From assembly GCF_001310225.1 (NCBI RefSeq), contig NZ_CP012898.1, forward strand, positions 434,001-498,000: a DNA stretch of 64,000 bases. Reading direction: 5' to 3'. This DNA comes from Pseudalgibacter alginicilyticus (GTDB lineage: Bacteria; Bacteroidota; Bacteroidia; Flavobacteriales; Flavobacteriaceae). Both the position numbers and the translations under genes were made by a program. Of this stretch, positions 1-9,999 are shown in pieces; within the stretch, counting starts at the first letter, position 1, and each line of letters opens with the position of its first letter. The notes under the pieces were generated by a model that worked only from the letters and a program-made list of their open reading frames with translations, did no database searches and had not been told where the DNA came from.

Positions 1-1924
1 TAGTAGTGATTGCGTCGCGGTATGTTATACTTGCTATAGTTCCTCCAGAAACCGTATATCCAACAATATCAGTATAGGTGTCATTTATATTTACAGATTC
101 AGTTGGGCTATAAGGATATCTTGCTGATAATGCAGTTATATCTGTAGTAGTACAACCTTCAATATCTAAAGGACTTGGAGCTGCTATCACTGGAGGTTCA
201 TCTACATAACCCATATGGTCTATAGCAACGTTACTGTATGCTAAAATAGGATCTCCAAAACAATTACCACTGGTTTCATATCCTAAAATTAAAGGGTAGT
301 CAAAAGTAGTTTCGGAAGTTGCTCCTTTACCACTTATTGTGGCTCCAACAGATATTTTGGCATCATTTGGTAAGGTTTCTAATATTGAGCAATTTGTAGT
401 TACAGTAAACTTAAAACTAATGTCTGCAATAACTTCGTTAGGGGTATCAGGTAGGGGGAGTGTTCCTAAGTTCCAAATAATAAACCCATTATTACCAGGT
501 GTAGGAGCCACAATATTGGGTGCAGAATAATCATCTAATGGGGCATATTTTGTGTTTACATTAGTCGTTATATCTAAGCCACTATGGGTTATTTCAGGCG
601 GAATAGGAATGGTTAAAACGGTATTTTCAATGGCCTCTGATCCTGTGTTTTTTATTTGTAATTGATATTCGGCATTTTCACCAGGATTTATGGATGAAGT
701 AGGGGGACTAGGATTACCATTTATAGAGGTTGTTGCTATTATACCTTCAGCTTCTGGAACATAGGCATCTACAGCAAACGTAATATTAAAAATAACATAG
801 GAATCGAGAGTACTGCCATATTGGAACCTTGTTTCTATTTGGTCGTTGTCTATAAATCTGTTACTATTGTTATCAATATTAAATACAGCAATGTCTAATC
901 CGGTGTTGTTTGTTAGTTCAGGATATCTATTTCCAAGAGTACTATGAGTTAAGATGGAAGAGTTGAAAAAGTTATTATCTGTATTATTCGCATGTTCTAA
1001 ATCAACAAAATTACCAGAATTTCTTTCTTCCATAGCAAAATAATCTTCAGATAATCCTCTATCTCCTTCACCTGCCATGATTCCTAATTTAAAATTAATA
1101 GCTCCATTTGGAGCGGCTTTAAATCCAGAAGCTGTTATTGTATTTTCATCGTTTTCACCAACATACTCGTAGCCATCAAAAACAGTGATGTCTCTCCAGT
1201 TCATTTCAAAATTTTCATAGACAACAACCATACCCCAACCACCAGTAAGACCTGTGTTTCCCAGGGTGCCTTCATTTAAAGCGATATCAGCAACTGTGTA
1301 GGTTCCATCCCTACCAGCTCTTACATAGTCTGTAATCTCTGCATACCCAACAAAAATATTTTCGGTAGTTCCTCCGGTTTGAAAATATATGACATCACTA
1401 TTTTTAGCTGTAATAGGTACATATCCTGATGTATTTGGGGTTTTTAATAATACTTTTGTTTTGTCAAGGTCTTTTGTAACCCCATCTGTTGTAGTTACGG
1501 AAAATATATTAGGAGAATTTACCCCATTATCAGCCCTACCCATCCAATATAAGCCTGCATATATTATATTTGAACACTCTGGTTTGGCAGCATTTTCGTT
1601 TGAAAAAATTAAATCAGCAGAAGATGAATTGAATGTAGGATTATTATTAGGGTCATTAATTATGTCAATATCAACATACTTCATAGCTGAACTATTTGTG
1701 CCACTATCAGTGTAACCTACTAATGTAAGATTGGTATTACCAATCATGGCAAAGTCTCCTTTTACAGTATATATTGTTTCACTAGGTGTTTCGTCAGAAG
1801 TTCTTGGATTAAATGGTACTTGACTATAACCAGTGAAACTGATTGTCATAAATAAAACTAAGCTTAATAATGGTTGGATAGTAAGCCTATTTTTTAGTAA
1901 GATATTCGAGTATTGTTTTCTCAT
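1..1924 (-). CDS. T9SS-type large surface protein, 5' part (truncated by window edge)
   Basis: An open frame of 641 codons runs from an ATG at 1924 to the left edge with no stop, so only the N-terminal part is present. The product begins MRKQYSNI, has a hydrophobic signal segment ending near GYSQ (about residue 40), then a long Gly/Asn/Thr-rich extracellular region. It is a clear paralogue of the 1388-residue protein at 5263-9429: both share PRTSD, GDF-MIGNTNLTL, SNEN-A, IIYAGLYW-GRA and a DUF11-like segment with IPIP and WxLGTLP. By analogy the missing C-terminus probably carries a gliding/T9SS sorting domain, but that is inference. The gene has its own AT-rich upstream region and is separated from the downstream-strand operon by a terminator at 2347-2376. 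Exported through SecYEG and then T9SS to the cell surface; probable adhesin, ligand unknown. Confidence 0.85.
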   Translation of the reverse strand, partial: MRKQYSNILLKNRLTIQPLLSLVLFMTISFTGYSQVPFNPRTSDETPSETIYTVKGDFAMIGNTNLTLVGYTDSGTNSSAMKYVDIDIINDPNNNPTFNSSSADLIFSNENAAKPECSNIIYAGLYWMGRADNGVNSPNIFSVTTTDGVTKDLDKTKVLLKTPNTSGYVPITAKNSDVIYFQTGGTTENIFVGYAEITDYVRAGRDGTYTVADIALNEGTLGNTGLTGGWGMVVVYENFEMNWRDITVFDGYEYVGENDENTITASGFKAAPNGAINFKLGIMAGEGDRGLSEDYFAMEERNSGNFVDLEHANNTDNNFFNSSILTHSTLGNRYPELTNNTGLDIAVFNIDNNSNRFIDNDQIETRFQYGSTLDSYVIFNITFAVDAYVPEAEGIIATTSINGNPSPPTSSINPGENAEYQLQIKNTGSEAIENTVLTIPIPPEITHSGLDITTNVNTKYAPLDDYSAPNIVAPTPGNNGFIIWNLGTLPLPDTPNEVIADISFKFTVTTNCSILETLPNDAKISVGATISGKGATSETTFDYPLILGYETSGNCFGDPILAYSNVAIDHMGYVDEPPVIAAPSPLDIEGCTTTDITALSARYPYSPTESVNINDTYTDIVGYTVSGGTIASITYRDAITT

Positions 1925-2382
1925 GTTATATAAAACCTTTTATCTTTAATACAAAACACCAATCTTCATAATTACCCCTTATTAAGGACTAAATACAAAT
2001 AATATCATTTAAGTTTTTGAGGGAAAAACATTGAGGATAAAAATTCAACACAAAAATTGAATTTGAAATAAGATTTGGTTTCATATTATTTTAATTAAAG
2101 TAGGTGAAAACAAAAAAACGTATATGTAATTACTTAATCAAATAAACGTGTTAAATCACTTATAAAACCGACTAAACGAATCAGTATTACTTTTAATCGA
2201 AATAAAATTTCATTTTAACGATTTCAATATTTTATGATTTGTTAAATAGATGAAAGAAAATAAACAAACAAAAGAATGTTTTGTCGGCAAAAACTTGTAT
2301 TATAACTGTTTTTCCTATTGGAATCATTTGGTTTAAAAGCCTAAAAAAACCATTAAGAATTTAATCATAATGGTTTAAATTA
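1925..2382. other. AT-rich intergenic region upstream of the truncated adhesin gene
   Basis: This 458-base gap holds the promoter region of the gene ending at 1924 and, at its right end, the terminator of the operon ending at 2383. No coding frame, tRNA or recognisable RNA was seen. A single copy of AAACCGACTAAAC at 2164-2176 resembles the paired repeat AAACCGATTAAAC seen upstream of the T9SS gene at 42325. The meaning of that resemblance is uncertain. Confidence 0.5.
2347..2376 (-). terminator. Rho-independent terminator of the adhesin/SprF/OmpA operon
   Basis: A 9-bp perfect stem AAACCATTA / TAATGGTTT with a 12-nt loop lies 7 bases beyond the stop of the OmpA-family gene. Read on the - strand it is followed by TTTT. 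Weak because the stem is A/T-rich. Confidence 0.55.
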
Positions 2383-4302
2383 TTAGTTCATTTTTATGAT
2401 TATAAATTGAGTTCGCCTATTTAATTGATGGGCTTGTTCACTACATTTTACACCATTACTGCAATTATTTAATAATTGGTTTTCACCATATCCTATAGCG
2501 CTTTCTATACGGTTGCTCTCTATGCCTCTTGATATGATGTAGTCTTTGGATGACTTAGCCCTTCTATCTGATAGTTTCATATTGTATTTATCGCTTCCTC
2601 TGCTATCTGTATGCGATTCAATTTTAATGACCATATTGGGGTGGGTTCTCATAACATCAATTACTTTTTCTAATTCATATTCGGCATCGGTTCTAATATT
2701 CCATTTATCAAAGTCAAAAAATATAGGGTTTATTACTATTTGGTTGTTTTTAATTAAAGGATGTAAGAATAAATCGGTAGTAGTTATTCCCTTGTTTTTA
2801 TTATCTAATAGAATCTCTTTCTTATCTTCTTTATAGTCAGGTTTAGTACCTAAAACGATGTATTTTTTGTTACAATCTGCAGCAAATTTGTATACGCCCT
2901 TATCATCAGTAAAAGCTTTATTGATTACTTTTCCAGTTTCATTAATAAGTTGAACTTCCGTATTACTTAAAATTTTATTGGTGTAAGCATCTCTAGCAAT
3001 ACCTGTAATATCTTGAACACATTCATATGAGCTAAAGCTATAAATGTCATCGTTTCCTTGACCTCCAGGTCTGTTAGAAGATAGGTAGCCTCTTTTGTTT
3101 ATATCATCAGAATCAATATAATAAGCAAAATCATCATAGCCACTATTATAAGGCGCTCCTAAATTTTCTGGCTCTGCATTTTCTTCTTTAATGATGTTAG
3201 ATTTAAATATATCTAATAAACCTAAGTTTAAATGTCCATCAGAAGAAAAATAAAAGGTGCTATCTTTACTAACAAACGGAAACATTTCTCTTCCTGCGGT
3301 ATTAATTTTACTTCCTAAATTTTTAGGTAAACTAAATTTATTGTTTTCAAGTATATCAACTTCATAGATATCTGTTTGACCTAAGCCTCCAGGTCTGTCA
3401 GATACAAAGTATAATTTTTTATTATCAGGACTCAAAGCAGGATGACCTGTAGAATATATTTCATCATTAAAAGGTAGTTCTTTTATGTTTTCCCAACTCG
3501 AACCAACCAAGGATGCTTTATAAATTTTTAAATGAGAGGTTCCTTTTTTATCATAGTCTAATTTGTTTCTTTTTGTAACATTATCTCGAGTAAAATACAT
3601 TGTTTTTCCATCATTAGTAATGGCTATTGATGCTTCGTGATAATCTGTATTAATTTTGGTTGAAGTAATAAAATTAGGAGTTCCAAATTTTAACTGACCT
3701 TCATTGTCTTCAACAAACACTTGGTATAAATCTAAAAAAGGTTCTTTATTCCAAGCATAAACTTTACTAACATCATCTCCTCTAGAAGAAGCAAAATATA
3801 ATTGATTATCATGTATATAAGTTCCAAAATCGGATTGGTTAGAGTTTATAGGAAGGTTATAAAGATTAACTACTGATTTTTCATTACTAGATATGAGTTC
3901 ACTGAATGCTCCAAGGTTATCTGGATTATATTTTTTTGAGCGACCATCTTGATTGTGAATATTATTAAATTGAACCATCCATTTTTCGGCTTCGGAATAA
4001 TTACCTAAACTTTTTAAGGTTTGAATGTATTTAAAAAGATGTTCCGCAGATATATCCTCATATTTATTGACTGCTTTTTTATACCAAATTACGGCTTTTT
4101 CTGAATCGGAATTGTTATAATAACAATCACCTAATCGAGTTAAAACATGCTTACTGTCATCACCATTGTTTAGTGCTTGTTCATATAATTCGCTGGCTTT
4201 GATGTAGCCATAATTATCAAAAAATTTATCCGCTAATTTTACTTGGGCAAATATTGAACTAATACAAAATGTAAGTGCTAATATTAAAAATTTTGTTTTC
4301 AT
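2383..4302 (-). CDS. OmpA-family outer-membrane protein with TPR and PD40 repeats (PorE-like)
   Basis: 639 residues. Signal peptide MKTKFLILALTFCISSIFAQ, then TPR-like helices (about 25-120), a region with repeated SPDNKKLYFVSDRPGG-type PD40 beta-propeller motifs (about 150-420), a carboxypeptidase-regulatory-like beta sandwich (about 430-500) and a C-terminal OmpA peptidoglycan-binding domain (about 525-636; IESHTDSRGS, LSDRRA). This domain order is that of the PorE-type proteins and of OmpA partners encoded next to PorP/SprF genes in flavobacteria. It lies 11 bases after the SprF gene and is the last gene of the operon. Likely anchors the secretion or attachment apparatus for the adjacent adhesin to peptidoglycan. 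The domains are seen; the partnership is inferred from context. Confidence 0.88.
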   Translation of the reverse strand: MKTKFLILALTFCISSIFAQVKLADKFFDNYGYIKASELYEQALNNGDDSKHVLTRLGDCYYNNSDSEKAVIWYKKAVNKYEDISAEHLFKYIQTLKSLGNYSEAEKWMVQFNNIHNQDGRSKKYNPDNLGAFSELISSNEKSVVNLYNLPINSNQSDFGTYIHDNQLYFASSRGDDVSKVYAWNKEPFLDLYQVFVEDNEGQLKFGTPNFITSTKINTDYHEASIAITNDGKTMYFTRDNVTKRNKLDYDKKGTSHLKIYKASLVGSSWENIKELPFNDEIYSTGHPALSPDNKKLYFVSDRPGGLGQTDIYEVDILENNKFSLPKNLGSKINTAGREMFPFVSKDSTFYFSSDGHLNLGLLDIFKSNIIKEENAEPENLGAPYNSGYDDFAYYIDSDDINKRGYLSSNRPGGQGNDDIYSFSSYECVQDITGIARDAYTNKILSNTEVQLINETGKVINKAFTDDKGVYKFAADCNKKYIVLGTKPDYKEDKKEILLDNKNKGITTTDLFLHPLIKNNQIVINPIFFDFDKWNIRTDAEYELEKVIDVMRTHPNMVIKIESHTDSRGSDKYNMKLSDRRAKSSKDYIISRGIESNRIESAIGYGENQLLNNCSNGVKCSEQAHQLNRRTQFIIIKMN

Positions 4303-4313
4303 AGTAGTTAATT

Positions 4314-5249
4314 TTAGAAGAACCTAGGCGATTTAATACGTTTACTTTGAAATATTTCAAACATTAATAGAATTTCATGCGTTCCACTTGTATATGTTCT
4401 CAATTCTGATATTGGGTATTCATAAGCATAGCCGATGCGTAATTGTTTTGATACTTGAAAATCTGCAATAGCACCAAGTGCAGCAGCAGATTCATTAATT
4501 CTATACGAACCACCCAACCAAAAAACATTATTGAATAAGAAATTAGCAGTTATATCAAATGATAAGGGAGCTCCGTTTGTAGCTTTAAGTAAAGCAGCTG
4601 GTTTAAATTTGGTTGTGTTGCTTAAATCGAAAACATACCCCCCCGTTAAATAGTAACTTACACGTTCTAATGCGACATAGTCTATACTACCTTGTTTACC
4701 ATTATTATAATCAGTATTTAATATTCTTGGAGCAGAAAGTCCTACATACCATTTGTTGGTATGTAAAAAGGCTCCAAGTCCTATATTTGGACTCCATCTG
4801 TTGGACACATCATCAAAAAAAGGATCGGTTGAAATTGTAGGATCTGTTAAAAGTTCTTGGTCTATGAAATATTGTGTAAAACCAGCTTTTAATCCGAAAG
4901 CTAATTTTGTTTTCAATCCAACTGGAATGGTGTACGAGAAATCACCGTATAAATATGAGAAATTTTCATATCCAAGTTCATCATTGATAAAAGATAAACC
5001 AAGCCCAACCTTTTCATTTCTTAAAGGCGAATGTACGGACAACGTTTGTGTTGTAGGAGCGCCATCAAGACCAACCCATTGACTCCTGTGTAAACCAACA
5101 ATACTTAATGTTTCTCTACTACCAGCATAAGCAGGATTAATAGAAATAGTATTGTACATATATTGTGTAAATTGTGGGAGTTGCTGCGCAAAACCAATGC
5201 CGCAATTTAGCAATATAAAAACAGCGATGTTAAACTTTATTAATTTCAT
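4314..5249 (-). CDS. PorP/SprF family type IX secretion outer-membrane protein
   Basis: 311 residues with signal peptide ending GIGFAQ and the family signature QFTQYMYNTISINPAYAGSR followed by LHRSQWVGLDGAPTT. The rest is predicted to form a 14-strand-like outer-membrane barrel. In Flavobacterium johnsoniae SprF is needed for secretion of the type B cargo SprB encoded next to it; members of the family typically serve the adjacent large adhesin. Here it sits 13 bases downstream of the 1388-residue type B cargo gene, so a cargo-specific secretion or attachment role is likely. Not named sprF because many paralogues exist per genome. Confidence 0.9.
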   Translation of the reverse strand: MKLIKFNIAVFILLNCGIGFAQQLPQFTQYMYNTISINPAYAGSRETLSIVGLHRSQWVGLDGAPTTQTLSVHSPLRNEKVGLGLSFINDELGYENFSYLYGDFSYTIPVGLKTKLAFGLKAGFTQYFIDQELLTDPTISTDPFFDDVSNRWSPNIGLGAFLHTNKWYVGLSAPRILNTDYNNGKQGSIDYVALERVSYYLTGGYVFDLSNTTKFKPAALLKATNGAPLSFDITANFLFNNVFWLGGSYRINESAAALGAIADFQVSKQLRIGYAYEYPISELRTYTSGTHEILLMFEIFQSKRIKSPRFF

Positions 5250-5262
5250 AATAGGTTAAGGT

Positions 5263-8200
5263 TTATTTGGATCCTACGTAAAATGCTTTAGCAAAAGGCT
5301 TCAAGCCACTATCCTTTAAATTTATAATATAGTAATATGTTCCATTTGGAATTTTATCAGCTTTACCTACAGATGATTTGTGAGCGTAACCGTTCCAATC
5401 ATTTTTATAATCGAAGCTTTCATAAATTTTTGCTCCCCAACGATTAAATATTTGTAATTCTACAGTGAATCCACAAGTTTCAACACCTGTTATAGTGAAT
5501 AAATCATTATGTGTATCTCCATTAGGTGTAAGAACTTTTGAAATAATCACATCTTCTCTTCCACATGGTAAAACAATACACTCATCATGAATTTCAAGGC
5601 TTACTTCGGTAGTGTTTAAACAACCATCTTTAGAAATTTGATAACTAAATTTATAAAAGCCTAATGCAACATTTTCAGGGTCAAATATATTTTGATCTAA
5701 TGTGGTGTTACCTTCAATTACAACCCAATTACCTCCAGATATATTATTATCTAAGTAATCATCTAAGTTGATAGTTCCATCATCGGAACATAATCTATCA
5801 CTTACTTCTGTTACAAAGTCATTTAAGGTTACTAAAATGGTTTGTGTGAAAATATTGTTATTGCCACATGCGTCTGATACTTTCCATGTTCTAACTATTT
5901 CATAATCTGATGGATTGTTTGCATCAAATGAGTTTATTTCATCATATTCAATGGTAACTTCTGTTGTACAATTATCTATAAACTCTAAAACTGGTTTGGC
6001 TGGAATGTTATCACAGTTAACGCTAATATTAGTATCATAAGAGGTAGTTGTCACTGGTGCTTTGGTGTCTTGAACAGTAATTGTTTGTGTGTGTGTAGCT
6101 GTTAATCCGCTTGCATCCGTTGCAACCCAGGTGCGTTTTAGAGTATAGTTAGATACACAAGTATCTTCTATTTTTTCTTCACTAAAAGTTATGTTTACAG
6201 TTCCACAAGGGTCTGTAGCAGTTAATGTTGCAGGCGGGGGAACACTATCCACATTGGCATTTATTTGATTAGGACAGTCAATGGTTGGATTGATATGATC
6301 AGTAACAACAACATCTTGAGTACAGGTTTGTACATTATCATGCACATCGGTCACGGTCCATGTGACAGAGGTGGTACCCACAGGGAATGTTGCAGGGGCA
6401 TCATTGGTTACACTCTTCACGCCACAATTATCAGCACTTGCAGGCTCGGTTAGAGTCAGTGTTGCAAAACAAGCTCCCGCATCCACATTGGCATTTATTT
6501 GATTAGGACAGTCAATGGTTGGATTGATATGATCAGTAACAACAACATCTTGAGTACAGGTTTGTACATTATCATGCACATCGGTATCAGTTACAGTTAC
6601 TTTATATGTACCGGCAATTAAATTAGATAAATCTTCAGAATCTGTATCAGGGTTTTCATTACCATTATTATCCCAGTCAAACGAATAATTACCAGAGCCT
6701 CCTGATACAGTAATATTAATAGCACCATCATTGCCATTTACACAGGATACATTGGTTATGCTTTCTGTTGAAATACTAATGGCATCAAAAATAGTCACTT
6801 TTATTGGAACTCTAATGGGGCTGATACATGAATTAGATAGTCCTTCAGCTACATAATAAGTTGTTTCTCCAACACTACTTGTTGAGGGCACAATGGAACT
6901 TTGTGCGTTTGTTGAAGGGTTATTATCTGTATAATAGTATAGGGTATATGCTGATGGTGATGTAGGAGCATCACTTGGAATTCCTGTTAAAGCATTAGCT
7001 GTTTCATTTAAACAATAACTAATATCTTGTACGCTGGGTATTGAACTAACATTAGAAACATTGATTGTGAACTGATAATAACATAAAGTTGTTCCTGGAG
7101 GAATAGCAAAATATGTTGAAGTTCCTATTGTTGGAGGAAATGGGTTAGAATCATCGTATAGAATTGTAGTATCGGTTAAAGGATATTCATTGTAATATTT
7201 TGACCCAGGAGGAAAAGCATCTTTAACTTGTGATGTTAAAATAGGTGTATTACCTATATTACAAAAATAAAAATCTCTTACAGCTGTATAACTACCACAA
7301 TTTGCATTCACATAATCTTCTGCATCAATAGTTATAACACTAGGAGTAGGTATTGATTCTCCTATACAATTTCCTGTTGTTTCGTATCCTTGAATGAGTA
7401 ACTGCTCAAAAGAAACATTTGACGTAACACCAGTACCACTAATAGACCCACCAAGTGAAATAGTAGAATCACAACTTGAGTTTACCAATAAAGAACAGTC
7501 TGTTGTAGCATTTAAAGTAAAGCTTATGTCAGCTAATAAGTCGTTAGGGTTATTAGGAACAGGTAATGTGCCTAAATCCCAAACAATAGAACCTGTTGAA
7601 CCTAGATTAGGATCATAATAAGGGGTGTTGCTTGTTGAAAAAGGAGCATACGTATGATATTGTATACTTAACTCTTGATACGTTGACGTATAGGGAATAG
7701 GAATTGTAACTAACGTATTACTGGTTGCTTCCGTTCCTCTATTTTTAATTTCTAATAAATATTCTGCAGATTCTCCAGGTAGTAAAGTTAAATTACCTGG
7801 ATTGGTATTGTTATTAATAGCAGTAGTTGTTAAAACACCTTCTGTTACTGGAATATATGCATCTACAGCAAAGGTTATATTAAATATTATATATGTATCT
7901 TGAGTAGAATTATATTTAAAAGTTGTTGATTGTTGTCCGTTGGTTATAAATTTATTATCATCGTTAGTATTACTATTGCTGTTTCCATTATCAATATCAA
8001 ACATAGCAATATCTATTCCTGTATTGTTTGTTAGTTCAGGGTTTCTTGGGTTACCACCTGTTGCTATGGATGAATTGAAAAAGTTTCCTGTTGTATTTCC
8101 TGAATGTGATAGAGATTCATATTGATTGGTGTCTTGTCTTAATAATTCTAATTTATCTCCATCTATACTAACATCTCCCTCAGCAGCCATCACACCCAAT

Positions 8201-9429
8201 TTCAAAGTTACATCTCCATTGCTTACAGCGTTAAATCCTGAAACAGGAAGGTATTTATTACCCGCTGCACTAGCTACATAAGCATGTCCATCAAATACTG
8301 TAATATCTCGAGCTTTCATTTTGGAGTTTTCGTAAATAACGACCATACCCCAACCTGCAAAATAGCCTGTATTTCCTCCGTCACCTTCTCTTGCAGCAAT
8401 ATCTGCTACAAAATATTCGCCAAGACCATTAGCTTTTACATATTCTGTTATTTCTGTATAGGCAGAAAACATATTACCATCGGTACCGTTAGGGAAATAA
8501 ATATCATCTGATTCCGCAATTAGGGATGTATAACTTGAGGCATTTGGGCCTTTGATGGCTATTTTTTGTTTATCGAATGTTTTAGTAATTGTTGTATAGT
8601 TTACAGGAAAATAAGTAACATCAATGTATGCTCTATCTTTATTTTGTCTTCTCAATCTATTTACTTTTAAAGTATAGTTGATGTCAGAAAAAATGGTATA
8701 AGGAATAGTTAAATAAGCGTTATCATTATCAATACTGCTGGTTGGAATTGATATTTCATTTCCATTGTTTACTTTAACGTGTACCGTTGGATTAGTTGAA
8801 TTATTATTGCTACCTCTTCTGTAAATGAATTCAACAGTGTCTCCAGTATTAGATGACGTAAATGTATAATAGGTTATTGAGTTTTGTCCATTACCTGAAT
8901 TGGATATTTCTAAAGTATAGTTTGTGTTGTCAATATTATCCTCATCATAAACCTCCATATTAGTATCGGTTATTTGCTGAGAACTTATTCCAGAAACAAT
9001 ATCTTTGGATACTGTAAAAATGTTAGGATCTGTACTGTTGTTGTTAGCTCTTCCTGTCCAATACAACCCAGCATAAATTATTTGCGAGCAATCAGGGATG
9101 GCATTATTTTCATTAGAAAATAAAAGCGTAGCAGATGAAGAGTTCATAGTTGTAGGGTCACTATCAACATCAACATATCTCATATTGCCACTGTTTGAAC
9201 TTGAATCTGAGTAGTTATCAAGTGTTAAATTGGTATTACCAATCATGGTAAAATCACCATTTACTCTATAAATTGTTTTTGAAGGTGTGAAATCTGAAGT
9301 TCTTGGTTCAAAATCTACAATGTTGTTGTTTTGGCTATAACTTTTTGAAATAAAAGTGATAAATATAATAGCAAATAATAGAGGCAGACAGGTATTAGCT
9401 ATTGTTTTTTGGGAGTATTTTTTTTCCAT
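5263..9429 (-). CDS. Large T9SS adhesin-like protein with HYR/SprB repeats and type B C-terminal sorting domain
   Basis: 1388 residues. Signal peptide (to about residue 33, SKSYSQ), a 500-residue N-terminal region homologous to the truncated gene at 1-1924, a DUF11-like domain (about 560-680), an SprB-type repeat (about 888-943, VSCVNGNDGAINITVSGGSG), HYR-like units (about 945-1090, with CPNQINANVD occurring twice) and a C-terminal gliding-motility-associated / CHU_C sorting domain (about 1292-1388: LTPNGDTHNDLFTI, FNRWG, WNGYA, GTYYYIINL). Type B domains direct export by T9SS with help of a SprF-like partner, encoded immediately downstream. Surface adhesion or gliding role inferred. A 105-bp exact DNA repeat lies inside the HYR region. 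Start chosen at the ATG giving the signal peptide. Confidence 0.92.
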   Translation of the reverse strand: MEKKYSQKTIANTCLPLLFAIIFITFISKSYSQNNNIVDFEPRTSDFTPSKTIYRVNGDFTMIGNTNLTLDNYSDSSSNSGNMRYVDVDSDPTTMNSSSATLLFSNENNAIPDCSQIIYAGLYWTGRANNNSTDPNIFTVSKDIVSGISSQQITDTNMEVYDEDNIDNTNYTLEISNSGNGQNSITYYTFTSSNTGDTVEFIYRRGSNNNSTNPTVHVKVNNGNEISIPTSSIDNDNAYLTIPYTIFSDINYTLKVNRLRRQNKDRAYIDVTYFPVNYTTITKTFDKQKIAIKGPNASSYTSLIAESDDIYFPNGTDGNMFSAYTEITEYVKANGLGEYFVADIAAREGDGGNTGYFAGWGMVVIYENSKMKARDITVFDGHAYVASAAGNKYLPVSGFNAVSNGDVTLKLGVMAAEGDVSIDGDKLELLRQDTNQYESLSHSGNTTGNFFNSSIATGGNPRNPELTNNTGIDIAMFDIDNGNSNSNTNDDNKFITNGQQSTTFKYNSTQDTYIIFNITFAVDAYIPVTEGVLTTTAINNNTNPGNLTLLPGESAEYLLEIKNRGTEATSNTLVTIPIPYTSTYQELSIQYHTYAPFSTSNTPYYDPNLGSTGSIVWDLGTLPVPNNPNDLLADISFTLNATTDCSLLVNSSCDSTISLGGSISGTGVTSNVSFEQLLIQGYETTGNCIGESIPTPSVITIDAEDYVNANCGSYTAVRDFYFCNIGNTPILTSQVKDAFPPGSKYYNEYPLTDTTILYDDSNPFPPTIGTSTYFAIPPGTTLCYYQFTINVSNVSSIPSVQDISYCLNETANALTGIPSDAPTSPSAYTLYYYTDNNPSTNAQSSIVPSTSSVGETTYYVAEGLSNSCISPIRVPIKVTIFDAISISTESITNVSCVNGNDGAINITVSGGSGNYSFDWDNNGNENPDTDSEDLSNLIAGTYKVTVTDTDVHDNVQTCTQDVVVTDHINPTIDCPNQINANVDAGACFATLTLTEPASADNCGVKSVTNDAPATFPVGTTSVTWTVTDVHDNVQTCTQDVVVTDHINPTIDCPNQINANVDSVPPPATLTATDPCGTVNITFSEEKIEDTCVSNYTLKRTWVATDASGLTATHTQTITVQDTKAPVTTTSYDTNISVNCDNIPAKPVLEFIDNCTTEVTIEYDEINSFDANNPSDYEIVRTWKVSDACGNNNIFTQTILVTLNDFVTEVSDRLCSDDGTINLDDYLDNNISGGNWVVIEGNTTLDQNIFDPENVALGFYKFSYQISKDGCLNTTEVSLEIHDECIVLPCGREDVIISKVLTPNGDTHNDLFTITGVETCGFTVELQIFNRWGAKIYESFDYKNDWNGYAHKSSVGKADKIPNGTYYYIINLKDSGLKPFAKAFYVGSK
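6247..6351. repeat. 105-bp exact direct repeat inside adhesin gene, copy 1
   Basis: Identical over 105 bases to 6481-6585, offset 234 bases. It encodes the segment VHDNVQTCTQDVVVTDHINP followed by the start of the next HYR unit (about residues 1027-1061 of the protein at 5263-9429). The offset is a multiple of three, so loss or gain of one unit would stay in frame. Confidence 0.95.
6481..6585. repeat. 105-bp exact direct repeat inside adhesin gene, copy 2
   Basis: Second exact copy, encoding about residues 949-983 of the same adhesin. See the copy at 6247-6351. Confidence 0.95.
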
Positions 9430-9462
9430 GTTGTAATCATTAAATTGAGAACTAATACTTTG

Positions 9463-9999
9463 TTAAGAAGGAATTTCTGTTTTATAAAATACTCTTATAC
9501 CAGAACCAGGACTTAACATTATGAAATTTTTCATTTGAGCTTCAGTAATTTTAAAATTACTTTTCACATAAATATATTTTAGATGTCCAATTTCTTCATT
9601 GTCTGATAAATCTAAATTAGTATTTAAATCGTTTTGTGTTTTTAGATTTATCTCTAATATGTCCACATTTCTATGACTGCTAATCGTTTGTAGAAGTAAG
9701 CTAAAAGAATTCACATCCATACAAACTATTTTAAGTGGTTTTTTATGACCGTATAGTTTTTTTATAGAATTATTTTCAATGTATATAGAAGGCTGCAGTC
9801 CTAAAGCAAGCTTATGAAAATCTGTTCTGTCTGAATTATTACTATTAGCTTTTTTTGAATTACTAGTCTTGGCCATACTATTGTTGGTCAAACTAAGCTC
9901 TTTAATTTCATCATCTTGTGCACAAACTTGTTGAAGGGAAACAAAGGATAAACATGTAAATAATAAAATGTAATACCTCGAGTGAATATTGCTTTTCAT
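9463..9999 (-). CDS. Small exported protein of unknown function upstream of the adhesin operon
   Basis: 178 residues; signal peptide MKSNIHSRYYILLFTCLSFV... ending near VCAQ (about residue 28), then a Ser/Asn-rich linker (about 38-60) and a folded segment with leucine-spaced strands (VDILEINLKTQ, LDLSDNEEIGHLKYIYVKS). I do not recognise the family. It is 33 bases upstream of the 1388-residue T9SS adhesin gene in the same direction and is probably first in that operon, so a role in the assembly or anchoring of the adhesin is plausible. No catalytic motif seen. Confidence 0.75.
   Translation of the reverse strand: MKSNIHSRYYILLFTCLSFVSLQQVCAQDDEIKELSLTNNSMAKTSNSKKANSNNSDRTDFHKLALGLQPSIYIENNSIKKLYGHKKPLKIVCMDVNSFSLLLQTISSHRNVDILEINLKTQNDLNTNLDLSDNEEIGHLKYIYVKSNFKITEAQMKNFIMLSPGSGIRVFYKTEIPS

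Noticed and set aside
1389-1715. 108-residue + strand frame and other + strand frames within 1-1924
   Set aside because: They are opposite-strand shadows of the truncated adhesin gene, whose protein is clearly homologous to its neighbour.
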